Source: Chlamydomonas sphaeroides
Taxonomy: Eukaryota > Chlorophyta > Chlorophyceae > Chlamydomonadales > Chlamydomonadaceae
Direction: 5' to 3'
DNA: 30,543 bases
NCBI GenBank assembly: GCA_001662425.1
Contig: BDDC01001178.1
Location: forward strand, 1-30,543
Position numbers and translations under genes: made by a program. Below are positions 1 through 10,200 of this stretch, in pieces. The stretch's first letter is position 1; each line of letters opens with the position of its first letter. The notes below the pieces were generated by a model. That model was given only the letters and a program-made list of their open reading frames with translations. It had not been told where the DNA came from and ran no database searches.

Positions 1-31
1 CCCGCCCCGCCCCGCCCCGCCCCGCCCCGCG
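1..31. repeat. CCCGC pentanucleotide microsatellite
   Basis: Six tandem CCCGC units open the window and may extend beyond its left edge. The repeat lies in the intron after the last visible exon of the minus-strand glycosyltransferase (that exon ends at 149), so it is non-coding. Confidence 0.85.
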
Positions 32-3000
32 CCTCAGCTCCAGCCCAAGTTCCAGCCCCCAGCACGCCGGCCGCTTCCCACCCCCCCGACAGCCACGGGC
101 CTGTACGCCGCCCCCAGCGCCCGGGTGCCACGAACCCAAGCGACCCACCTCCAGCACGCCGCCCCGACCCGGCGGCATCCAGACCATGCTGGTGAGGCCC
201 GTGCCGTAGGCTCCCGCGATGATGGACGCGCTGCCCAGCACCTGGGGGCCAGCAGCAAACAAACAAACAGCAGCATGAGTTGAGGAGACGCTGGTTTGAA
301 AGTGGGAAGAGGGCGTGCGCCGGCGCAGACCTCATGCGTTGTGGAGTCGCGGACGTTATGCAATCCACACTCGATGCACATCAGTGTCGTCATCTTACAC
401 GAAAGTGCCTTCCTCACCACATTGCAGGGTGACATGCAGGAACCAAAACAGGTTTCACCACGCCAGCAGCTGGTCCGGGACCGCATCTACCGTCCCGTGG
501 TCGTACTGACTTATGCAGCTCTCGCCCACCTGCAGCTGGTCCGGGAAGAACGCCATGTCGCTGAGCTCCAGCTCCCGCAGCTCGAAGATGACGTTGGAGG
601 AGCGGCACTTGCCCATCAAGCCCCGCCGCCCAACGCCGGCTAGACCGCCCAGCGCCTCCTCCTCCACCTCCACCTCCTCCTCGCCGACCTCCTCAGGCTC
701 CAGAACCTCCGGCACCAGGCCCCGCAGCCGCCGCAGCGGCGCCGCCAGCAGTTGCCGCAGGTGCTCGGCGGCGGAGGCGCCGGCGGCGGCGGCCGTTGCC
801 GCGGCGTTCAGGCGGCGGCCGCTTCCTGCCCGCGGAAAGGACTTGGGCAGGCTGGAGCGGACGCAGGCCTCGTCATTCCAGCGCCACACCTCCCGCTGCA
901 GCTCCAGCACCAGTTCGCCTGCGGGGCCGCGTCAACGTTCTTACATATCTTTAAATACTATAATGTTATGTAGCTCATATACTTTCATAAAAGCAGTGTC
1001 GAAGGGCCTCGCGCTGCAGCTCCAGCACCAGCTCGCCTGCTTGGAGGTTTGGTCTGCGGGTCAGCTGTGCCATGCCATACCTAGATACCACCAAGCTATT
1101 GTCGAGCCGCTCATGCTGGTCTGCCCCAGCAGCCCCGGCCCACGCACCCTTTTCATTCTTTCTTCAATCAAACATTAAAAATAAATGATTTTATCATGGA
1201 TCTCAGCCGCGACGGAGCAGCCCAGCCCCGCGCACCCTCGTTGTCGAACTTGCGCTGGTCCTGCCAGGCCGTGAGCCCCGACCCCGCCTGCCCCTCGTAG
1301 TTGCGCCGGCTGATCCACACCACCGTCTGCGGGACGGAGGCGAGGCGCGAGGCGGCAGGGCCAAGCGTGTGGAGCCGGCGCAGCAACCAAGCAGCGGCCA
1401 GGGGCCGTGTTGGCCGCCACTCCACGCCTCGCGGGGAACGGCGTCATGTGGCTGGCGCGCACACCGCCGGATGCAGGATGCGGCACATGCACTAAACACT
1501 GGAGCACACACGCAAGTGTGGGGGTTCTGTTCTACCTAACACTGGAGCACACACGCGAGAGGGAGCGCGGGGCCCTCCCCCCGCGCCACCTCACCTTGCG
1601 CACCACCTTGCTGCTGGGCGGCGTGCGGAAGGCGGAGCGCAGCGGCGACTCGAGCGCGGGGCCCATGAGGTGGCGCAGCCACAGCGCAGCCGCCGTCACC
1701 AGCGGCGACCTGCGGAGCACACGGAGCGACGTGGCAGCCATGCATCGCGTGGTGGTGAGCATGGCGTGGCGCGGCGTGGCAAGATGGCACGGCCATCCTC
1801 CAGGCGGCAAGACTGACGGCTCGCGAGAGAAGGAAGGGGGGCCCATGCTGACGACTCGCGAGGGAAGGAAGGGGGGGGCATGCTGACGGCTCGCGAGGGA
1901 AGGAAGGGGGCATGCTGACGGCTCGCGAGGGAAGGAAGGGGGGGGCATGCTGACGGCTCGCGAGGGCGGCGGTGCTCACGCCTGCAGCTACCCGCCAGCT
2001 CTGGTGCACGGCCCCACGGGCCCCATGGGCCCCACGGGCGCTGCGGCGCTGCGGCGCACCGCACGCAAGAGGCCGCTGCCCCCGGACCCCACATCGCCCC
2101 ACGCCGCGCGCACCTGCACGTCGTGCGGTTGCCGGCGCCCATGGAGGTGAGCAGCGAGGCGCCCGCGGCAGCCGTGTGCACGGCGCGCCTGCAGGTGCGG
2201 CGGTCGGGTTGCGGTTTGGGGGTTGGATGGGGTGGAAGCGGGAGGCGGTGAGGCAGGGCCAGGGACCGAGGCGCGCAGCTGCCGGACGCAGGCGGGCCGA
2301 GCCGGACCGGGGCCTGTGAGGCCGGGTCCCCAGGGTCCGATCCCCAGCGTGCCAACCAGCTGAGGCTCCCGGCCAGCCGGCCACGTCGCCTCAGCCCCCG
2401 CCTCCTGGCCCAGCGCACACTGACGGGCTACAAGCCGGCTCTGTCACGGCCCCACCGCCGCACCACGCACGTCTCACAGCCCTGCCCTACCCGCCCCTCG
2501 GCCCCCTTTGACGCCGGGTCCCCCCGGCTTGACGGCGCGCGTCTGCCTGCCTCCCCTGCCTCCCATGCCTCCCATGCCGCCGGCTCACGTGAGGCAGGTG
2601 TCGGGTGCCCAGGGGTTCTTGGACAGCTGCCTCAGCGGGTAGGGCCGCGACAGGGCAGCCCACAGGTCCAGGAAGGGGCCGTCGGGCTTGGTGTCGGCCA
2701 GGGCCACCTGCGGAGTGAGGGTTGGGGTGGGTTTGTTGCTTGCTTGGTTGGATAGCATATCTGGTTTAATGGTTGATTGCTTTGTTTGTGTTACCAAGCG
2801 TGAAGTGGGCCCATGGCCTTGGACATGGGGCCTGCTGTCGGCCAGGGCCACGTGCGGGGTTGCGGTGATAGTTGGTGTGTCCCCAGGTGACTCCTGCCCT
2901 GAGCTGCACCGGCAGCCGCAGCTCCTTGCTGGTTCCCTTCCCCCGCTTCCCACAACCCATGCCAGGGCACGATGCCGGAGCACGCCCCTGCGGGCCCCTT

Positions 3001-5540
3001 AGCTGCCGCGCACCTGCAGCCCCTGCCGCTGCAGCTCCTTGTCGTCCAGCACCAGCAGCGACAGGAAGGCGTTGAGCGCGTCCTGCCGCAAGCACCCAGC
3101 GAGGCCGGCAGGTGTTGGTTTCGAGCATCTGGCTCGGGCATTGGGTGCGGGCAACGGCAGCGACAGGGACGCCACGCAGTGCGCTCCGGGGGGCAGGAGG
3201 GCAGGGGGGCAGGCCCTCGGCTGGCTGGCACGCCCGGCCCTCACCTCGAGCGCGCCAAAGGCGTTGCCCGGGTCCAGCCGCGACATGAGCAGCACCGGGT
3301 GCGCCACGGGGCCGCGCGACCGCGCCGCCGCCTTGGCCGAGGAGCCGTCGGCCGCCCCCGCCGCCGCCCCCGCCGCGGCCGCGATGGGCGCGCAGGCGGC
3401 CGCGACCTTGCCGTACTGTTCGGCCTGCGTTTCAGGTTAGGGCCGAGCAGCGGCTGCTGGTGGATTTGCAGCGTGAGGATGGAGCTCCGGCGGCGCCCTG
3501 ACGGCGGCGCCCGTGGACCGCGTTTCAGGGCCGCACCGCAAGCCGCAAGCCGCAAGGCCCACGAGGAACCCACCACGAGCGCGTCCTTGACCCAGCGCCG
3601 CACGCCCTCCACCGCCATCGCACCGCTGCCCGGCGTCGAGCCCTGCCGCACGTGGCAGGCGGCGCGGACCGAGCCCGGCGGCGCCGCCGGCAGCTGGTCG
3701 GTCAGCGAGCCCAGGAAGGTGCTGCGGCGCGAGGGGCAGCGGGCAGCGGGCAGGCGGGGGGAAGGGGGCGGGGGCACAGACAGCGTCAAGCGTGGCGCGG
3801 TGGCGCAGGCGGCGGCCGGCAGGGGAGCCGCGTCAGGTCAGAGCGAGCCGCCCTGCGCGTCTGCAGGCCGGAGCATCCCCCGCGTGGGTGGCCGGCCGCA
3901 GGCGCCCATCACCTCGTGTCGACGGCCAAGTTGGTGGACACGGCAAACAGCGTCTGCGACGTCTTGTCGCTCATCGGGTATAGCGTCAGAGTCGACTGCG
4001 CGCCGCCTCTTGGCGCCGTAGCCTGCGCCGCCGCAGCAGCGCCAGCAGGCGCCGGCGCCGCCTTTGCCGGCGCCGCCTTCGCCGGCGCCTTCGCGGCCGC
4101 GCCGCCGCCGACTTTCGGCGACGGCACGCCACCTTTCCCAGCCGCCGCCGCCGACACGTTCGCGGCAGCGCCACCCTTTAGGATTCGCTGCCGCCGCCGC
4201 CCTGCCCCTCCGCCTCCACCCGTTGCCGCGGCCTCGTCGCCCGTACACCATACCGTCCGTGCATGGCGCCATCGCTCCATGTACGACAGGCCGTACCCCG
4301 TGTCGCAGTCCTTGGACACGGGCCCAACCAGCTTTGCGCCCTCCGCCAGCCAGTACGTAAAGTCCAGCTGCGGGGCTCCCCGGGTGGGCAAGAGGCGACT
4401 TCACTGCAAGGGACGATCGCTACACATACGACACGTGAGCTGCTGTGGTATTGGATCATCCAGATCGGCGCCCTCGGCGGCGGCGCGCGTAGCGGGCTGG
4501 CCACATGCGATAGTGCATGGGAAGTTTCCATGGCGGCCTGCCGTACATGAATCGGTCGTACAGGCTGCCGTGCTACCGCACCTTGAGGGTGTCGTACGAG
4601 TCCAGCGGCAGAGGGTCCAGGTCAGCGACGGGGGCCTGCCCCCCGCCCGTCGCAAAGGAGTTGAGCCGCAGCAGCTGGGGTGGGCACGGAAGGGCATGTG
4701 GTGTGGTGGGCGGCTGGGCTAGGTGGCGCACAGGGCGGGAGCAACAGCGGTGTGGGGCCCGGAGCACATCCCCGCCAGCCTAGGCGTGGGGCGAAAGCGC
4801 GAAACCCTGGCTGAAACACGGTCGACGCCCCATGAAGTAAGGCGGCAGCCTGCATGGGTACTGCCTCGTGGGGCTGATCTGGCAGGGGCCGCGGCCGCGC
4901 GACCCACACCAAACCCCACGCCGCAGCGATGGCGCACATCGCCGTCCAGCCGCGGTCCGGATGCGGCACGGGCCGCACCCCCCCACAGGTAGTGCCGTAC
5001 GGCGGCGGCGCGTACGGCAGCCACACAGCCTGGCGGCTTACCCCAGATATCCCCGACAGCGCGCCGTCCACGCCAGCGCCGGAGCCGAGGCCGCCTAGCC
5101 CCAGCGGTGCCCCGCCCGGCCCGCCGCTGGCGCTGGCGCAGTCCAGCGAGGTGCACCTCGCGGCAGCTGCCTTGGCGGTGGGCAGCCAGGCGTAGAGGCG
5201 CGTGGCCGCCAGGCGGACGCCGTTCCTGGTGTGTGTTTGGGGGGGCGGGGTACCGTAGGCAGGGCGGGAGGGCGCGTGGGATGGGGACGGGCGAAGGTGT
5301 GGGGCACCGGGGCAGCTTGGCGCCCGGCGCTGGGCACTGGCGCTGGGTGTGGGGAGGCGCTGGGCCCTCCTGTTGGCATTGTACATGGGTGCAGACGGCC
5401 GCGACCCACTTGGAACCGAGGAAGAGCACCAGGCAGATGGCGAAGGCTCTGCCGGAGGGCGGTGGGCGGTGGGCAGGTTGCGTTGGGCATAATGGTTGAG
5501 GTCGTGACAGACGGAGCGTGGAGCGAATGCCTCCCTGCAT
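1..5540 (-). CDS. GT61-family glycosyltransferase (beta-1,2-xylosyltransferase/EOGT-like), C-terminus outside window
   Basis: Thirteen exons read on the minus strand: 5540-5410, 5225-5042, 4674-4582, 4367-3913, 3721-3574, 3424-3245, 3082-3014, 2707-2589, 2188-2114, 1709-1595, 1326-1236, 918-530 and 241-149. Each has a GT donor and CAG acceptor and the phases join without a break, giving about 714 residues so far. The core has the order expected of GT61 enzymes: LLMSRLDPGNAFGALEDALN, then PDGPFLDLWAALSRPYPLRQ, then VVWISRRNYEG, then GSASIIAGAYGTGLTSMVWM followed by PPG. Known GT61 members are type II Golgi enzymes adding xylose or GlcNAc to glycans; a short hydrophobic stretch (AFAICLVLFLGS) near the N-terminus fits a membrane anchor. 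The first ATG (5540) is uncertain, because an acceptor-like CAG near 5461 allows a further upstream exon. Exon 4 carries a long Ala/Lys/Pro-rich insert and exon 12 an acidic Glu-rich insert. Family call is firm; the donor sugar is not. Confidence 0.8.
889..918 (-). other. start of GT61 exon 12, present in a second copy upstream
   Basis: These are the first 30 coding bases of exon 12 (encoding GELVLELQRE with the split Gly codon). A near-identical stretch, 28 of 30 bases and also preceded by CAG, lies at 1007-1036 inside the preceding intron. Confidence 0.75.
1007..1036 (-). other. decoy exon fragment (intronic copy of exon 12 start)
   Basis: This is an intronic copy of the first 30 bases of exon 12 with its own CAG acceptor. 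Reading on from it in phase reaches a TGA within about 20 codons (in the AT-rich stretch 960-1000), so using this acceptor would give a truncated protein. It is best explained as a local tandem duplication whose upstream copy decayed. Confidence 0.6.
1811..1968. repeat. ~33-bp G-rich minisatellite in a GT61 intron
   Basis: About five tandem copies of a unit containing GCTGACGGCTCGCGAGGGA followed by an AGGAAGG run and a variable G tract. Copies differ mainly in G-tract length. The array sits in the intron between exons 9 and 10 of the GT61 gene (1710-2113). Confidence 0.85.
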
Positions 5541-6437
5541 CGGATGCCTCCCTGCCTCTCAATGTCGCAGACCAGTCCCGCCAGCAGCGAGCCGCCCACA
5601 GCTGGGTCATGGCCTCTGGCCACAGCCTCGTAGTCGTACACACATGGCTCCCGCCCTGACTCTAGGCCTTCAGGATTTGGCTCACACCCTGGCTCAGACC
5701 CTTACATCATAATGGGAAGGATGACGGCGTGGAAGGGCCAGTCGGACCATCCTTCTTCGAGGATGCGACGCATCGACCTTGGAAACGCAGGGCGGGGCGT
5801 CGGGGCGTGGGCGAGCCTCGGCTAGGTAAGGCGGGCGCAGCGTCGAAGAGCGCCTGCTGCCAACGTTCGCAGCCACACATCGGCTCGTATGCCTGGTGTG
5901 TCACACAGCTATTGAGTTCGTGGGTCGGGCTTACCTGTCGCGCAAGGCGTGGCCATGCTTTCGCTCCTGCCGGTCGCCCCGCTCCCCCGTTGCACCAGCG
6001 CGCTCGCGTGTTGGGCTCACAGCAAATGCAGATGCGGACATGGTGCACTGCGAAGCCCGCGCGCTGCGGGAATCGAAACAACAGAGCTTCTAAAGCGCGT
6101 CTGACCCTCCTTCCTCCTCCTAGACTGCTATATGCATATGAAAGGCATGGTATTGTGGGCGCGCAAGGAAAGCACGCCGCACTGCTGCAAGTTGTGCAAC
6201 TTGCTCGGTACTCCGTAATGTGTTCGGGGCCGTGGGTCGCTCCCTGCAGCACTGTATGCCCACAATTCGTTGCGACATGCCTCGAACAGGGGCCGGTCCA
6301 GGCACGCACCCCCGCTGACCCGGCCACCACCCGCGTGCCCAGGGGAATTGCGGCTGGCTCGCAAGCTGCTCGCGCGCTCAGAGCTGATAATGCAACAGTG
6401 ACTTCGAGGTTCATGGACGCACTCCACACCACTGTCA

Positions 6438-6549
6438 GCATCCGATAGTAAAGCGCGGCAATTGTCCGTCCGCAACCCCGACGAGTTCCCCCTCCCCGAC
6501 AAGCTGGAGCTGCTCAGTTGCCTGGTGGCACTGCTGCAGGGCCTGATCG
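6438..6549 (+). CDS. possible isolated exon, unrecognised
   Basis: An open stretch preceded by CACTGTCAG and followed by GGTGTATT reads SDSKARQLSVRNPDEFPLPD and then KLELLSCLVALLQGL. The amphipathic leucine-rich part looks more protein-like than its surroundings, with a faint similarity to DDT/WHIM-type helices. It lies upstream of the TATA box at 6709, so it is probably not part of the SET gene. It could be an exon of an unseen gene or chance. Confidence 0.2.
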
Positions 6550-6708
6550 GTGTATTCCTTGGCCGCACCGGTTGTGCGTCGGCCCCTTCAGTCGCGAACC
6601 CCCCGCTTCGAGCCCTGGGGAGGCATGCCGCGGCCATCTCCCCTGCGCACCATGGCCTACAGCCATGCCGTTGCCCTGCAACTCGGCCACGCTAGGTCAT
6701 TACAAAGG

Positions 6709-6716
6709 TATATAAG
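6709..6716 (+). promoter_or_regulatory. TATA box (TATATAAG) facing the SET gene
   Basis: TATATAAG stands out in GC-rich surroundings about 570 bp before the proposed SET start codon at 7280. If it is used, transcription would begin near 6740 and the leader would contain an intron ending at the TTTACAG before 7262. Confidence 0.4.
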
Positions 6717-7279
6717 TGATGGCGTCTCCGCTTCCTGCGGGGACGGCCGGGTTGGCACGCCAAGTACGGCCCGACACGGGGACGCCTATGCATGTTGTCG
6801 AGATAGCGGGCATAAGCGCCGAGCCCACCTCAGAATACATGCTTTGCCGCCACTGTACCTGAGCAGGCAGAGCAGCTTTATGCTTCTTCGGCGGCAACAT
6901 CTCTAAATTTGACTGGCGACTTGCTGAAGCGTCATGCGGAGAGCTCCTCTGCGTGGACCTCTAGAACTATGCCCTTGATTCTTGCGTTCGCTAGTCGGCG
7001 TCGAGGGCTGGGAGGCATCTTAAGGCGCCATTCCGTCGGCTCCTGACCAGAAAGCAAGACTACGACACGCCGACAACTCTCTGGCAGCCTTGTACAAGAG
7101 TTGGAGCTAAAGTGCTCACAGGTGCGACGAAGGCCGTGGCAATGCCCGCATGATGCGATGCTGCCACATCGGCGACCTCGGGCCTAAGCCCGGCGTGAAG
7201 ATTGCTTCGCTACCTTGGCGCATACTGTGTCGCCTCACATCGTTCCTGTCCACCTTTACAGGTCGCCGTTGTGGACGCG

Positions 7280-10200
7280 ATGCAGGAAGAGGTTGCACAA
7301 CCGCGTTCGGCCGACAGCCTGTCACCCGCCGCTGTGCCCGACTTGGGGTCACCCGGCGTGGACGGCGCAGGCTATATCAGCCCAGCTGCCGAGCCCGTGC
7401 AGGAGGGCAGCTCGGTCGACGACGACCCCCTCGTCGCACCACGCGTGAAGGCCGACCCGGAGCCCAGCTCTGCCCGCGACTCCGACCTGGGCCAAGACCC
7501 GGGCGATGACGACGCCGAGCTCGGCGCCGGACATCCTGGCTCACACGCAGAACCCGACGACGCTGCCCTCAAGGACCCGACGCATCCCGCCATCCTCGGC
7601 TGCCTTCCCCTCCCCAAGCTGCCCCCCGACGCCGCCGGGCCCACCGACGACGCCCACCTCTACCCCAACCCCGATCCCGATCCCGAAGCCGACCTCGATG
7701 CCGACGACGTCTCCGCCGGCCCGCCCCACGACCGGCCGGCGGCGGGTCCCGCGGCGCGCGGCAGCAAAGCCCCCGCCGTGCACCGCATTCGCGCTGTTGG
7801 CGGCGGCAACTACTCCATCCTGGTCTCAGCGCTGTCGCTCATTCCCAAGGCGCTTCAGCTGGCGGCCATGGAGCAGCTGACGACGCTGGAGCTGTGGTAC
7901 GAGCCGTCGTGCACGCCGCCGGGCACGCCGCTGCAGAAGCACAACGCCTCGCTGCGCATCTACCGGTGCGTCGGGGGAGGGGGGAGAGGGGGATGCAGTG
8001 TAGCGATAGCGATCGGAATGGCTCAAGCCCGCAAGGCACAGCCGATGGAAAGTGGCGCCAGCTCGGTGCGGGGCAGGGCTGGCGGTAGGGTGGAGCACCA
8101 GCTGCCAAGAGCGCCGCTGGGACCTTGGCAGGGGGTTACGACGGCCTCTGCGTCCAGGGCAAGGCAAAAGGGGCAGCAAAGCGCCTGCGCTGTCCCACTG
8201 TAACCCGACCATCCGTCCTTTCCACCCCTAGCGGCCCTCACAACCCCCCCTCCTACCCGGCCTGCTCCCCGCCCTCCTTCCCAACCTCTAGCTACCCAAC
8301 TGCCGCAACACGGCCCACCCAACCCGACTCACCTGGCCCCCATTCCTGGCGCCCCTGCCGCCCCGCCTCTTTCCCACCGACCTGCCTCCTCCCACCGCCT
8401 CGCTCCCGCCCCACAGCTACCCCAACGGCCGCAACACCGCGCAGCTCGGTCGCATGTCGGCGCTGCAGGGCCGCGTGGCCGGAGTCACCAACTTCTCCGC
8501 CGGCAGCTCCCTCGGGCTATGCCGCCTGGAGGACGGCCGCCTCAAGGTGGGGCCCGGCCCCCCCGCCAACTCCTCCGCCTGGCCAGCCGGAGGCGCGCCG
8601 CCCGCCGGCGCGCCGGCGCCCAAGCGGCCGCGGCTGGGCTCGGGCACGGGCTCCGGCTCCAATGCTGGCTGGACGCGGCCGCGCGGCAGCGGCAGCGGCA
8701 GCGAGGAGGAGCCCGGCGAGGGGCTGGGGTTCCGTTGGACGGCGCCGGCGGCGGCGCCGCGGTACGGGCCGTACGGAGACGATGAGGACGATGGGGAATG
8801 GATTGGGCCGACCAACCGGACCAGCGGCGGCGGCGCCGCCGGCGCCGCCGGCTGGTCGGCTGGCCGTGCGGCGCTGCCGCCGCCGGCCGGCGGCCACCGC
8901 TCGTCCTTCTCCGTCGACGCCGCTGGCGCCGACGGTGACGGCGACGCCGGCCCGGAGCCGGACCTTGGATACGATGGCTCCGACGGCGACGGCGCCGCCG
9001 ACGACCCCGAGCGGCGGCACGGCCGCAACCGCGGCGGCGGCGGCGGCGGCAGCAAGCGCTGCCGCGGCGGCTCCGCCGGCGACGGCCATCGACTGCGGCA
9101 CCTGCGTGGCGGCACCTATGCGGTGCTGTCTGGCGCGCGGGCGCTGTTCCCGGTGGCGGCGCGCCGCGCCGCTGAGCTGTCGTCAACGCCGGTTGAGCTG
9201 TGAGTCGTCAGCGCGTAGCACCCTCGAGGGCCCATTGAGCGGGGCGCCAAAGCCGTAGTAGCTCGGCCAGGCGCCGCGTATCACCCTGTGACGCTTGCCT
9301 GCCGACCCCATGGCTTGCATGCCTGCCTTCCTGCCTTCCTGCCTGACCGGCCTGCTCACGCAAACTCGCAGGTGGTACCACCCCGTGGGCGCGCCGCCGG
9401 GCTCGCTGGCGCTGTACGACAAGGGCACGCTGCGCGTGTACAAGTACGACAACGGCCGCCAGGTGCGCGCGCCGTTAGGATATGCCGTACGGCCTGCGGC
9501 ATGGCGCCGGGGTACGGCACCCAGGCCTGCCTGCCAAGCTGCGGGCCCTAGGGCCGAGGTGTTGTCCACAAACGTCCCACACACGCACTCGGACAACTGC
9601 AACTGCAACTGCAACCGCAGGACGCGCACCTCACTCGCATGGGTGGCCTGGCGGGCAAGGTGGCGGGCATGCCGCCGGGCGCCGACGGACTCGGGCATTT
9701 TGGCATCACCCGCCTGTCCGACGGCCGGCTGCACATCACGCCCGAGGCGCCGACATTTGGCGGGCCGCCGCTCGGCTCCGCCGCCTCGGAGCCGGCGCTG
9801 GGCCCGGAGCCGGAGCCGGAGGAGGAGCTGGGGCATGAGGGGGAAGAGGGCCAGGAGGGCGAGCGGGAGGACGCGTTGGGTTCGTGGCCGGCAGACCGGA
9901 GCCGCGGCAGCGAGCGGCGGCGGCAGCGAGAGGTGGAGCAGCGGCGGCACCGCCGCTGGTCGGACCTGCTGACGGAGGCGCCGCCGGCGGACGCGCCGGG
10001 CTCCGAGGACGGGGACGCCGACGTTGACGCTAGCGGCGCCGGCGGCGGTGGCGGCGGCATTCACAGCGCCACCAACTCGGAAGGCGGCCCACCGCTGCTG
10101 CCACTGGGCGCCTCGCGGCGCCGCTGGCTCAGCGCAGACGACGGCGGCGGCGACGACGGCGACGGCTATGGCGGCGGCAGCCGCGAGGGAGGGTTGTTGG

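Larger units (their letters stand above)
5541..7279. other. divergent intergenic/promoter region
   Basis: This stretch separates the minus-strand GT61 start from the plus-strand SET gene start and is less GC-rich than the genes. Long open frames exist on both strands (about 5707-6448) but show no splice-consistent conservation that I recognise. A TATA box at 6709-6716 and an acceptor-like TTTACAG ending at 7261 suggest the SET transcript begins here and has a 5' leader intron. Confidence 0.5.

Noticed and set aside
2720..2880. two similar segments (GTCGGCCAGGGCCAC near 2693 and 2838) in the GT61 exon 8 and its flanking intron
   Set aside because: A short repeat around an exon edge, similar to the exon 12 duplication, but only about 17 bases match, so I did not call a duplicated exon.
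5707..6448. ~240-codon open frames on both strands in the intergenic region, the minus one followed closely by TGTAA
   Set aside because: The two frames mirror each other and neither shows a recognisable domain. The TGTAA falls only a few bases past the stop, too close to be convincing without transcript evidence.
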